From Gp6-AA40 sp036742665 (GTDB lineage: Bacteria; Acidobacteriota; Vicinamibacteria; Vicinamibacterales; UBA2999): a stretch of 64,000 bases of DNA. Position 1 is the stretch's first letter; the number at the start of each line of letters is the position of its first letter. Under the pieces are notes generated by a model. The model was not told the origin of the DNA, did not search any database, and saw only the letters and a list, made by a program, of their open reading frames with translations. Positions 55,413-63,588 of the stretch are shown piece after piece. Where the stretch lies: the NCBI GenBank assembly GCA_036742665.1, contig DAINQP010000001.1, positions 1-64,000 of the forward strand, written 5' to 3'. A program made the position numbers and the translations under genes.

Positions 55413-58288
55413 GTACGGAGATGTGGCTTGAGGAACCGCCCAGTATGCGAGGTCTTGCACTTCGCGACATCCTCTGGCGTCCCGGCGACGACGACCTCGC
55501 CGCCGGCGTGGCCGCCCTCGGGACCGAGATCGATGACGTGATCGGCCGTCTTGATCACGTCGAGATGATGTTCGATGAGCAGCACCGTGTGCCCAGCATC
55601 GACCAGGCGATTGAGCGATTCGAGCAGCCGCTCCACATCGGCCAGGTGCAGGCCGGTCGTCGGTTCGTCGAGGATGTAGAGCGTATGCTTCGAGCGCTGC
55701 AACGTACTCAGCTCGGTGGCGATCTTGATCCGCTGCGCCTCCCCGCCCGATAGCGTCGTCGCTGACTGGCCGAGTGTCAGGTAGCCGAGCCCGAGATCGG
55801 CAAGCACCTGAATCTTCTTGCGGACGTTCGGCTCCTCCGCAAAGAACGCGACGCCCTCCTCCACCGACATATTCAACACGTCGTCAATTGTCTTGCCGCG
55901 GAGTGTGACCTCGAGCGTCTCGCTGTTGAAACGCGCCCCTTTGCACGCGCCGCAGGTGACCTCGACATCAGGCATGAAGTAGAGCTGCGTCGTGATCGCG
56001 CCCTCGCCCTGACATTCCTCGCAGCGTCCGCCTTTGACGTTGAAGCTGAATCGCCCGGCTTTGTAGCCACGCTCCACTGACAGCGGCGCCTGCGTGAATA
56101 GCTCGCGGATGGTGTCGTAGAAACCAATGTAGGTCGCCGGATTGGACCGGCTGTTCCGTCCGATCGGCGATTGATCGATGTTGACCACCTTGTGGACGTG
56201 CTGGATGCCGTCGATGCCATCGTGCTCGCCGGGCAGCGTCCGGGTATCGATCAGATGCTTCCACAACGCCTTGAACAGGATCTCGTTCACCAGCGAGCTC
56301 TTGCCCGAACCAGACGCACCGGTAATGGCGACCAGCTTGCCAAGCGGGATCGCGACGTCCACGTTCTTCAGATTGTTCTGACGCGCGCCGCGAACGGTCA
56401 GCGTCTTGCCGTTCCCTGTGCGGCGCTGCTTCGGGATGGCAATCGACCGCTTGCCCGAGAGGAACTGTCCCGTCGGCGACGTCTTCGACTTGAGCACGTC
56501 CGCGAATGTGCCCTGCACGACGACAGTGCCGCCGTGCACGCCTGGTCCGGGACCCATCTCCACGATGTGATCGGCAGCGCGGATGGTGTCCTCGTCATGC
56601 TCGACGACGATGACCGTGTTGCCGATGTCGCGAAGACTCTCGAGCGTCGCGATCATCTTGACGTTGTCCTTCGGATGCAGACCGATGCTCGGCTCGTCGA
56701 GCACATAGAGCATGCCCATGAGGCCGGAGCCGATCTGCGTAGAAAGGCGGATGCGCTGGGACTCGCCGCCGGAGAGCGTGCCGGAACGCCGACTGAAACT
56801 GAGATAGTCGAGGCCGATGCCGAGCAGCAGATTCACGCGGCCGCGAACCTCTTTGAGCACCTGACGTCCGGCATCGTCTCCGCGGCCTGCGGGCTTGATC
56901 GTACCGAGAAAGGCGTGCAGCTCGTCGAAATGGAGCTGCCCCATCTCGTGGATGTTCTTGCCCTCGATCGTGAACAGCAGTCGTGTCGCGCGCAATCGCG
57001 CGCCGTTGCAGTCGGGGCAGACGTGCTCGACCATCACCTTGTCGAGCCACTCTTCCATCCGCGAGTTGGCCTCCCCGCGTTGGCGATAGCGCCGGTACCA
57101 CCGCTCGATGCGACGGGCAATGCCGTTGAAGCCGACCTCCTTGCCTTCGTGATCGTCGCGTTTGACCTTGGCTTCCGGCGGCGACGTCAGCACGACTTTC
57201 TTGGGATCGATCCCATAGAGAATCGCATTGCGCGCCTTGTCCTTGAGATCCTTCCACGGCGTGTCGAGCGAGAAACTCAGACCCCTCGCCAGGCTATACA
57301 TTACGCGGCCATCCCACGTGTCGGGGTTGTATCGGAAGGCTTCCTTCACGAAACAGCCGCCGCGGATGCTGCGCCTGGGATCGGGAATCAGCAGCTCGGG
57401 ATGCGTCAGCTTGTCCACACCGAGCCCGCCGCAGGTGCGGCAGGCACTCTCCGGATCGTTGAAGACGAAATAGCTTGGGCCGATCTCGCCGTAGACGAAG
57501 TGATGCGTGGCACTACTCATCGATCGGTAGAACTTATCCGCATCGGCCTTGCTCACACCGGCGACGATGTGAACCTGCATGAGGCCGTCCCCGACGACGA
57601 GCGCCGCGGCGATGCCGGCCTTGATCGCCTTCTCGTGCTTCCGGTTGACCACGAACCGATCCACGATCGCGTCCATGTCTCGCACCGACGGTTCGTCGAG
57701 TTCGAGCTGCGAGGCGATGTCCACGGACGTCCCGTCAACGATGACGCGGCGGCAACCCTTCTTCCGCAATTCGGTGAAGACCAAATCGAGATCCTCGCCG
57801 TAGACCTTGAACACGGGCGCCCGCAGCTCGATCTCGGTGCCCGCCGGCAACGAGAGGATGGCTTCGAGGATCTGGCTCGCCGATCGGCTCGGCGTCGGGT
57901 CGCCCGTGCGCGGGCAGTGTGGCTGACCGATGGTGGCGAACAGCAGGTTCAGATAGCTCGCGATGTCGGTCATCGTGCCGACAGTGGAGCGCGGGTTGCT
58001 GGTCAGCGTCTTCTGCTCGATGGAAATCACCGGCGACAGGCCGAAGACGAAATCGACGTCGGGCTTGGCGACGTGCGCGACGAACCGCTTGGCGTAGTTC
58101 GAGAGCGACTCCATGTAGCGACGCTGCCCTTCGGCGTAGATCGTGTCGAAGGCGAGGCTCGACTTGCCCGATCCGGACAGACCGGTGACGACGATCAGCC
58201 GGTCGCGGGGGATGTCGAGCGAGATGTTTTTGAGGTTATGGACGCGCGCGCCCTGGATGGCGATCGTCGTCCGCGCCGACTTCATCAT
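55409..58288 (-). CDS. uvrA: Excinuclease ABC subunit A
   Basis: UvrA recognises DNA damage in nucleotide excision repair and has two ABC-type ATPase halves. Motifs are Walker A1 GLSGSGKSS, EGQRRYMESLSNYAKRFV, SPVISIEQKTLTSNPRSTVG, signature LSGGESQRIRLS, DEPSIGLHPKDN, Walker A2 GASGSGKSSLVN, and the second LSGGEAQRIKIA with LDEPTTGLHLADVERL. Zinc-finger cysteines are seen in VCPDCNGARL and CEECQGEG/CGACKGARF. The C-terminal helix ends at the GTAGTGTCC repeat. The length of 959 residues is normal for UvrA. ATGATG at 58288; a nucleotidyltransferase gene ends 4 nt upstream, so the two are cotranscribed. Confidence 0.96.
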   Translation of the reverse strand: MMKSARTTIAIQGARVHNLKNISLDIPRDRLIVVTGLSGSGKSSLAFDTIYAEGQRRYMESLSNYAKRFVAHVAKPDVDFVFGLSPVISIEQKTLTSNPRSTVGTMTDIASYLNLLFATIGQPHCPRTGDPTPSRSASQILEAILSLPAGTEIELRAPVFKVYGEDLDLVFTELRKKGCRRVIVDGTSVDIASQLELDEPSVRDMDAIVDRFVVNRKHEKAIKAGIAAALVVGDGLMQVHIVAGVSKADADKFYRSMSSATHHFVYGEIGPSYFVFNDPESACRTCGGLGVDKLTHPELLIPDPRRSIRGGCFVKEAFRYNPDTWDGRVMYSLARGLSFSLDTPWKDLKDKARNAILYGIDPKKVVLTSPPEAKVKRDDHEGKEVGFNGIARRIERWYRRYRQRGEANSRMEEWLDKVMVEHVCPDCNGARLRATRLLFTIEGKNIHEMGQLHFDELHAFLGTIKPAGRGDDAGRQVLKEVRGRVNLLLGIGLDYLSFSRRSGTLSGGESQRIRLSTQIGSGLMGMLYVLDEPSIGLHPKDNVKMIATLESLRDIGNTVIVVEHDEDTIRAADHIVEMGPGPGVHGGTVVVQGTFADVLKSKTSPTGQFLSGKRSIAIPKQRRTGNGKTLTVRGARQNNLKNVDVAIPLGKLVAITGASGSGKSSLVNEILFKALWKHLIDTRTLPGEHDGIDGIQHVHKVVNIDQSPIGRNSRSNPATYIGFYDTIRELFTQAPLSVERGYKAGRFSFNVKGGRCEECQGEGAITTQLYFMPDVEVTCGACKGARFNSETLEVTLRGKTIDDVLNMSVEEGVAFFAEEPNVRKKIQVLADLGLGYLTLGQSATTLSGGEAQRIKIATELSTLQRSKHTLYILDEPTTGLHLADVERLLESLNRLVDAGHTVLLIEHHLDVIKTADHVIDLGPEGGHAGGEVVVAGTPEDVAKCKTSHTGRFLKPHLRT

Positions 58289-58292
58289 CGTG

Positions 58293-59231
58293 TCATCGTA
58301 GAGGCGAGTCTTCAGACTCGCCTGCATGGAAGAAGGCGAGCTCTTGAACGTCCGCATTGCTCCGTTTGGTGAGACGCGCCGCGATCGAGGCTTTGCCGAT
58401 GCGGCCCTGGTCCGCGAGGTACTCGCAGGCCGTGGTCACGCCGTTGACGTTGAAGTGACGCGCGAAATACGTCTCGATCTCGGTGGCCGAGCGCGCTTCG
58501 CCGGCCTCCTCCAGGTACTCCACGATCGGTGCGAACAGCAAATCGGCACGCTCGGCGACGTAGGCATCAACCGCGTCGAGCGCCGCGTGGACAGCCCGGG
58601 TCGTCTTTTTGGCATTGAGCATCGCGGTGTAGATCACCGTGAAGAACTCAGGATTCAACGCGGCTGCCTGCGGCACCACTTCGCGATCGGCGAGCAGGCC
58701 GCGGCTGATGATCTCGATCTGCGCGAGCGGCGTCGCCGCGTACAGGATCCACAGGGCCGTGTAGTCGAGATCCGCACGTGTGACGAACCATTTATGCGCC
58801 TTGTGAATGCACGCCAGCGCACCGGTCCCGCAGCCGAGCAGTTGAAACTGCGTATCGCGATCCCCGATCGCACTCAGGTGCCCACACATCTGCTCGATCG
58901 ACGGATCGTGCGTATACAGCAGCCGTCCCTTGGCGAGAAACGAGTGCATGAACGAGTTCGTGACGGAGCCCTCCACCGTCTCCCGGAATTTCGCGCGTGG
59001 CATCAGGAGCGCGTGCACGTTCACGCCGTCGGCGTAGAGCGCGATGTCGCCGGCATCCACCTTCTTGTCGTCAATAGTCACCAGCACCAGGTCGATGTCG
59101 GACTTCGCCCAGACGGTGTCGTACGACAGGCTGCCGCAGAGAATCGCGGCCAGAATCGAGCGATCCTGTTTGATCTGTTCGACCAGATCATTGAGCGCGG
59201 CGGAAAACTTCTGATGAACCGTTCCGCTCAT
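58293..59231 (-). CDS. Nucleotidyltransferase-domain protein
   Basis: The 312-residue protein starts with an NTase fold: AILCGSLSYDTVWAKSDIDL, then LVLVTIDDKK, giving the GS...D-x-D metal site near 34-53. A helical middle (FQLLGCGTGALACIHKAHKW) and a C-terminal winged-helix-like part follow (TTACEYLADQGRIGKASIAARL). It resembles MNT-type and aminoglycoside-type nucleotidyltransferases that transfer a nucleotide to a protein or small molecule. It could also be a tRNA- or toxin-related enzyme. The final residues AGESEDSPLR are encoded by a hairpin repeat (58302-58323). It is cotranscribed with uvrA. Confidence 0.75.
   Translation of the reverse strand: MSGTVHQKFSAALNDLVEQIKQDRSILAAILCGSLSYDTVWAKSDIDLVLVTIDDKKVDAGDIALYADGVNVHALLMPRAKFRETVEGSVTNSFMHSFLAKGRLLYTHDPSIEQMCGHLSAIGDRDTQFQLLGCGTGALACIHKAHKWFVTRADLDYTALWILYAATPLAQIEIISRGLLADREVVPQAAALNPEFFTVIYTAMLNAKKTTRAVHAALDAVDAYVAERADLLFAPIVEYLEEAGEARSATEIETYFARHFNVNGVTTACEYLADQGRIGKASIAARLTKRSNADVQELAFFHAGESEDSPLR
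58302..58323. repeat. AGGCGAGTC hairpin repeat (copy 2)
   Basis: AGGCGAGTC, loop TTCA, GACTCGCCT forms a 9-bp stem. It overlaps the last codons of the nucleotidyltransferase gene. The stem differs from copy 1 at 51051-51074 by compensated base changes. Confidence 0.75.
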
Positions 59232-59249
59232 GGACTCTGAAAGGATAAC

Positions 59250-59272
59250 GTAGTGTCCGGCTTCAGCCGGAC
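59250..59272. repeat. GTAGTGTCC hairpin repeat
   Basis: GTAGT is followed by GTCCGGC, loop TTCA, GCCGGAC. It lies between the divergent nucleotidyltransferase and zinc-ribbon genes, in the 66 nt between their starts. Confidence 0.8.
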
Positions 59273-59297
59273 CGGCTGTTCGCCGATAATCCCATCG

Positions 59298-59789
59298 ATG
59301 TCTGATTGCCGGAACTGCGGCGCGCCGGTGCGAATCACCCGCGACAGGGGACTGCTCATCTGCGATCACTGCGGCACTGAGCAGGACGCACCGGCAATTT
59401 CCGAGCAGCTCGAACTACTCGGCGAAACTTCACAGGCATGCCCGGTCTGCTCGAAGCCGTTATCACAGGGCCGCCTGCACGGCCATCCCCTTCTCTGCTG
59501 TCCAGGCTGCGGTGGTTTGCTGATCGATATGAACCGGTTTACGACAATCATCGACTTAGTCCGCGCTTACGACGTCGGCGCGTTTCGGACGACAGTGCCG
59601 TCCAATCAGAAGCCGGGAGAACGGACGCTGAAGTGCCCGTCGTGCGGGCAGCCCTTCATCAGCCATCACTATGGGGGGCCGGGACACGTGGTCATCGACA
59701 CCTGCAGCACGTGTCTGGTGAATTGGCTGGACCAGGGCGAGCTGCGGCGCATTGCGCTCGCCCCTGATCGAGCGCGAGGGACGGACTAG
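59298..59789 (+). CDS. Zinc-ribbon protein (six CxxC pairs)
   Basis: The 163-residue protein has six CxxC motifs in order: CRNC, CDHC, CPVC, CPGC, CPSC and CSTC, each with aromatic or basic neighbours. They make up about three zinc-ribbon modules similar to TFIIB-type zf domains. The middle segment GGLLIDMNRFTTIIDLVRAYD is helical. Zinc-ribbon proteins of this shape can bind nucleic acids or act as scaffolds; none is proven here. ATG at 59298 is chosen because the upstream residues come from the hairpin repeat. It diverges from the nucleotidyltransferase-uvrA operon. Confidence 0.85.
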   Translation: MSDCRNCGAPVRITRDRGLLICDHCGTEQDAPAISEQLELLGETSQACPVCSKPLSQGRLHGHPLLCCPGCGGLLIDMNRFTTIIDLVRAYDVGAFRTTVPSNQKPGERTLKCPSCGQPFISHHYGGPGHVVIDTCSTCLVNWLDQGELRRIALAPDRARGTD

Positions 59790-59799
59790 GTGCCAGATC

Positions 59800-59821
59800 G
59801 GCACGTCCAGGAGGACGTGCC
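59800..59821. terminator. Perfect hairpin between convergent genes
   Basis: GGCACGTCC, loop AGGA, GGACGTGCC gives a 9-bp perfect stem between the zinc-ribbon and beta-lactamase-family genes, 10 nt after the first stop. It may be a bidirectional terminator or a REP-type repeat. There is no T-run. Confidence 0.55.
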
Positions 59822-59826
59822 CCGCT

Positions 59827-61089
59827 TCAATCCGCGACGGATTGCGCGACGAGATCTTCGAAGTCACGCTGAATCTCGCCGTTCGACGTTTGCACCATCA
59901 GCACTGCCGTCAGTTCCTCCTTCGGATCAACGAAGAAGTGCGTGCCCTGCGCGCCGGTCCATCCGAACGTGCCGTCGGAGAGCATCGTCCCGCGCGCCGC
60001 GTGATTGGTGACGACGCGCACGCTGAGGCCGTAGCCTTCACCCGCAGGGCGGCCTTGCAGCGTGTCGGGAATGTGCGCCGCGGAGATCATCTCCACCGTC
60101 TTGCGGCTGAGCAGCCGCTTGCCGTTCATCTCACCGCCGCCGGCGAGCATGATCCCGAGCGGCAGATAGTCCTCCGCCGTGCTGTACAAACCACCGGAGC
60201 CCCGGAAGTAAACGTTACGCGACATCGTGTCGTTGGCCATCACCTGTTTGTTGAGCCCTGTCGGCGTACGCGAGTAGACCGTGGCCACGCGCGGCATCTG
60301 CGCATCCGTCGGCCAGAAGGTGATGTCCTTCATGCCGAGCGGATCAAAGATGCGGGTGCGAACGAAACGATCGAGCGGCATGCCTGACGCGATCTCGATG
60401 ATGCGGCCGAGAGTTTCGAATCCGGCCCCTGGGCTGTAGGCCCACCGTGACCCTGGCTGGAATTCGAGGGCGGTGCCGCCGAGGCGCGGGATGTACTGCG
60501 CCAGCGTCTCACCGTCCTTCCGCGCGATCTTGTCGATGTCGCTGGTGCTCATCGGACCGCTTCCCAGTCCGGACGTGTGCGTGAGCAGATCCTTGATGGT
60601 GATCTCGCGCAGCGCGGGAACCGTGTAGAACTGTGGCGGCGGCGGGGCGCCCCCTGCGGCGCCCGCGCCACGGCCGGCCGGCGCGGTCTGCAGGATCGCG
60701 ACTTTCATGTTGCGGAACTCCGGAATGTAGCGCGACACCGGATCGTTCAGCCGCAGCTTGCCCTCCTCGACCATCATCATCACGCTGACGCCGACGACCG
60801 GCTTGGTCATCGACGCAATGCGGAACATGCTGGACGAGGACATCGGCTGCTTGGTGTCGAGATCCATCACGCCCTGCGCATTCACATACGCGACGCGTCC
60901 CTTGCGGGCGACGGCGACGACGGCTCCGGCGAGATCGCCGGCGGCAATACGCCGCTGAATCATCTGCGCGAGGCGTTGCAGCCGCTCGGATGAGAGACCA
61001 ACTTCTTCAGGCTTGCCCACGGTCGTGGCCGTGCCGACGGGCAGGGCCAGGAAAACGAGGATCGCGAGACAGGCGATAGCGGTTCTCAT
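59827..61089 (-). CDS. Serine beta-lactamase / esterase-family protein
   Basis: The 420-residue exported protein has a signal peptide (TAIACLAILVFLALPVGTA) and a PBP-like fold. The catalytic SxxK is SMTK in FRIASMTKPVVG, the YxN-like box is YSP in WAYSPGAGFETL, and HTG is in LLTHTSGLG. Members include class C beta-lactamases, esterases and D-aminopeptidase-like enzymes, and the substrate is unclear. Extra Ala/Gly/Pro residues (AGRGAGAAGGAPPPPQ) lie in the middle, a feature often seen in this lineage. ATG at 61089 has GGAGG 6 nt upstream. An inverted GTAGTGTCC repeat lies upstream. Confidence 0.9.
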   Translation of the reverse strand: MRTAIACLAILVFLALPVGTATTVGKPEEVGLSSERLQRLAQMIQRRIAAGDLAGAVVAVARKGRVAYVNAQGVMDLDTKQPMSSSSMFRIASMTKPVVGVSVMMMVEEGKLRLNDPVSRYIPEFRNMKVAILQTAPAGRGAGAAGGAPPPPQFYTVPALREITIKDLLTHTSGLGSGPMSTSDIDKIARKDGETLAQYIPRLGGTALEFQPGSRWAYSPGAGFETLGRIIEIASGMPLDRFVRTRIFDPLGMKDITFWPTDAQMPRVATVYSRTPTGLNKQVMANDTMSRNVYFRGSGGLYSTAEDYLPLGIMLAGGGEMNGKRLLSRKTVEMISAAHIPDTLQGRPAGEGYGLSVRVVTNHAARGTMLSDGTFGWTGAQGTHFFVDPKEELTAVLMVQTSNGEIQRDFEDLVAQSVAD

Positions 61090-61126
61090 CACGGCCTCCC
61101 GGAAAATGACGGGAGGGATTATAGAT

Positions 61127-61149
61127 GTAGTGTCCACCTTCAGGTGGAC
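61127..61149. repeat. GTAGTGTCC hairpin repeat (GTCCACC stem)
   Basis: GTAGT is followed by GTCCACC, loop TTCA, GGTGGAC. Stem bases differ from the other copies and still pair perfectly. Confidence 0.8.
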
Positions 61150-61212
61150 TATTCGCATCGCCGTGGCCCTACCGGCTCGCCGCGCCGTCGGAGCACGACG
61201 ACTCAGGTGAAA

Positions 61213-61272
61213 GCATTTTCACCGGACCTCTGTGCCTTGGTGCCTCGGTGTGTCGTCACGCACGTGAAGTCA
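61213..61272. repeat. CGAGGCACCGAGG repeat (copy 2, inverted)
   Basis: The reverse complement has GACTTCACGTGC followed by GACGACACACCGAGGCACC, which matches most of 55228-55290. It lies between the beta-lactamase-family gene start and the HEAT protein gene end. Confidence 0.6.
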
Positions 61273-61277
61273 GCGAA

Positions 61278-62165
61278 CTAATTTCTTAGAATGTCTTCAA
61301 AGAATTTCAGCGCCCGCGGATCCCCCGACTGACCGAGCCAGAACATCGCCTGACGCCGGACCTCGCGATTCTGGTTGGTGCGGGCGACGTCGATCATCTT
61401 TGGCACGCCCTCGTCCTTCGGCATCTGGCTGAGTGCGAACACCGCCTTCTTTTTGACCTCGGTGTCGGGGTCGTTGTCGATCGCGTTCGAGACGGCCTCC
61501 ATGGCCTTCGCGCCCGCGCGCTGGGCGACCCAGAACAGCGCATCGCCGCGCACGCGCGCGTCCTTCCCGGTGCGCGCCAGCGACAACAGGCGGTCGAGTG
61601 CCGGCGGATCGGCGTGAAGCGCGATCGCGACAACAGCCTGATTCTGCAGACGGCGAGCGGCTTCACCGCCGGTGAATCGCGTCAGCCAATCGAGACTGGC
61701 CGCAGCAGAGACACCCGTCAGCCAGCTGACCTTGAGGCCACCCGCATCGAGCGGGCATTCGGGTGTCGAGAACTGGATACGATCGACGCGCCGGTCAGCG
61801 ACGCGATAGAGCACGTACAGAGTGTCCGACCCTTCGAGCTTTACGGGCCTGTCCCGAGCTGAGTCGACGGAACCGACGTGGCGCGCGAATCCATCCCGGC
61901 TCGACCAGCAGCTGCTGTCTCCACCACGCGGGTTCGTCGCCACAGCGTAGCCGACCCACATCGGATCGGTTGTGGCGGCGATGAGCGCGTCGAGCTCGCG
62001 ATCGAGCGCTCCAGTCAGCGGGCGCACATCGAGCGTGCCGTTCTCGACCGTCGGCGTCCGCGGCGCCGCCGTCTGCGGCGCCGCCGTCTGCGGCGCAGGC
62101 GTCTGTGCGACGGCACTGCCACCTGACACAAACAGGCCCACGACGATGACCCACAATGCTTTCAT
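61278..62165 (-). CDS. Secreted HEAT-repeat protein (short)
   Basis: The 295-residue protein has a signal peptide (LWVIVVGLFVSGGSAVAQ) and a TAAPQTAAPRT linker. A middle domain contains two cysteines (SSCWSSRDGFARH, PECPLDAGG). The C-terminal part is formed by HEAT-like repeats: LLSLARTGKDARVRGDALFW, AIDNDPDTEVKKKAVFALSQ and REVRRQAMFWLGQSGDPRAL. It is a paralogue-like neighbour of the longer HEAT gene upstream and is cotranscribed with it (gap 8 nt). HEAT repeats make protein-binding surfaces, so a scaffold role is likely. AGGT precedes the ATG by 6 nt. Confidence 0.8.
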   Translation of the reverse strand: MKALWVIVVGLFVSGGSAVAQTPAPQTAAPQTAAPRTPTVENGTLDVRPLTGALDRELDALIAATTDPMWVGYAVATNPRGGDSSCWSSRDGFARHVGSVDSARDRPVKLEGSDTLYVLYRVADRRVDRIQFSTPECPLDAGGLKVSWLTGVSAAASLDWLTRFTGGEAARRLQNQAVVAIALHADPPALDRLLSLARTGKDARVRGDALFWVAQRAGAKAMEAVSNAIDNDPDTEVKKKAVFALSQMPKDEGVPKMIDVARTNQNREVRRQAMFWLGQSGDPRALKFFEDILRN

Positions 62166-62173
62166 CGCGCACC

Positions 62174-63553
62174 TCACTTCAGCAGCTCGAGCATGTACTC
62201 TTGCGCCTCGCGCGAGTCCATGAGCGCCAGCTTCTCGACGATGCGGCGCTTGAGATCGCGGTCGGTCTCTTTCCGGGCTAACGTCACCAGCGCGCTCGCG
62301 TTCCCGGAGAAGAAGAGGCCGTCGACCGCGGCGCGTTTGACGCCTGGGTCGCCCTGACGGTTGTAGATATTGACGAGGGTGTCGCCGGAACGCCCACCGC
62401 CGGCCATGCCCAGCTGCTGGATCGCGCGACGCCGCAAGTCCATGTTCGCGTCGGAATTCGCCACCTCGGTCAGATGCGCGACGTCGCCGCTCATCATCAT
62501 GCTCTGCAGCATCTGCTGCCTGACGTCCACCGACGATTCCTTCTGATAGAGCTGCCACAACTCGTCGCGCGCCCCCATCATGCCCAGCGCGCGGACGGCC
62601 TCCGATCGCAGCTCCGGTGACTTCTCGCCTGTCGCCGCCGCCATCACACGCTGACGGTCGCCGGCAATGCCGAACGAGCGCAGGATCTGACGCTTGATAT
62701 CCAGGTCCGCTGATGATCCGTAGATCTCGGCCAGCACCTGCCGATTCTCGGGGCTGCCGTGGACGCCGAGATACTGAATCGCCTTGCGCTGCAGATCGGG
62801 ATTGCTGTTCCCCTTGGCCACGGCGGCGAGCACCTGTTGCGCGCGTGGTGAGCCGCTCTGCGCCAGGACGAAGAGCGCGCGTTCCTTCAAGCGGGGCGAC
62901 TGCGTCCCCTGCAGGATCTTCTCGAGAAGCGGCACACCCTGCGCCGGGTCCATCTGCTGCAGGCCCTGAATCGCCAGCAGCTTGAGGTCATCGTCATTCT
63001 GCTGATCGGGCGACACCGGCTGGCCGGCGCGCTGGCGCACCGCGATCTCGAGGGCCCGCGCGTCGTTCAGCCATCGGCTCATCGGATAGGTCTTCAGCAG
63101 CTCGGCGACAGTCGTCAGCGCCTCGGCCTGACGGTTCAACCGGTCCAGCGAATACGCCTGCCAGTAGAGTGCGGCGTCGGCTCGTGGAAAGTTGGCGTTT
63201 GCCAATTCGCGAAACTGATCGATGGCCCGCGCCCATTCCCCGCGCTCGATGGCACGCTGCGCGCGCTCGTAGGCTCCCTCCGCCCGCGCCTGCGATCCGC
63301 GCTCGCGTTCGCGCGCCGCCTGCTCACGATCGCGCGCGGCTTGCTCGCGTTCACGCGCGGCCTGCTCTTGCTCGCTGCGGCTTCGCTCGCTGGCCTGCTC
63401 GGCCTCGAGCCGAGCCACACGATCGTCCGGCACGGCGCTAGTACGGCCGTTCCTTTCGGACCGGCTGCGATCGTCCTGCCCTCCAGCCGCAGGGGACGCA
63501 GCCACGAGGGCCAGCGCAAGACACGCGATCGTCCATCCTGGGGTTCCTCTCAT
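62174..63553 (-). CDS. Secreted coiled-coil, TPR-like and HEAT-repeat protein (long)
   Basis: The 459-residue protein has a signal peptide (TIACLALALVAASPAAGGQ). A charged coiled-coil region (RLEAEQASERSRSEQEQAAR, then REQAARDREQAARERE, about 40-90) and a TPR-like part (about 95-165, AYERAQRAIERGEWARAIDQ) come next. At least seven HEAT-type repeats follow, such as GVPLLEKILQGTQSPRLKER and DLQRKAIQYLGVHGSPENRQ. The repeated order suggests an elongated scaffold in the periplasm. The genes of this pair follow a truncated gene probably linked to an extracytoplasmic regulator. The second ATG of ATGATG is used because GGAG lies 6 nt upstream of it. Confidence 0.82.
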   Translation of the reverse strand: MRGTPGWTIACLALALVAASPAAGGQDDRSRSERNGRTSAVPDDRVARLEAEQASERSRSEQEQAAREREQAARDREQAARERERGSQARAEGAYERAQRAIERGEWARAIDQFRELANANFPRADAALYWQAYSLDRLNRQAEALTTVAELLKTYPMSRWLNDARALEIAVRQRAGQPVSPDQQNDDDLKLLAIQGLQQMDPAQGVPLLEKILQGTQSPRLKERALFVLAQSGSPRAQQVLAAVAKGNSNPDLQRKAIQYLGVHGSPENRQVLAEIYGSSADLDIKRQILRSFGIAGDRQRVMAAATGEKSPELRSEAVRALGMMGARDELWQLYQKESSVDVRQQMLQSMMMSGDVAHLTEVANSDANMDLRRRAIQQLGMAGGGRSGDTLVNIYNRQGDPGVKRAAVDGLFFSGNASALVTLARKETDRDLKRRIVEKLALMDSREAQEYMLELLK

Positions 63554-63566
63554 CATGCTCTCCAGC

Positions 63567-63588
63567 GGCCGGTGCAAAAGGACCGGCC
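63567..63588. repeat. GGCCGGT hairpin repeat (copy 2)
   Basis: GGCCGGT, loop GCAAAAGG, ACCGGCC forms a hairpin directly after the truncated gene's stop codon and upstream of the HEAT gene. It shares the GGCCGGT/ACCGGCC core with the hairpin at 551-590. Confidence 0.65.

Noticed and set aside
56171..58372. 733-residue open frame on the plus strand
   Set aside because: It lies opposite uvrA and has no domain-like content; uvrA is unmistakable on the other strand.
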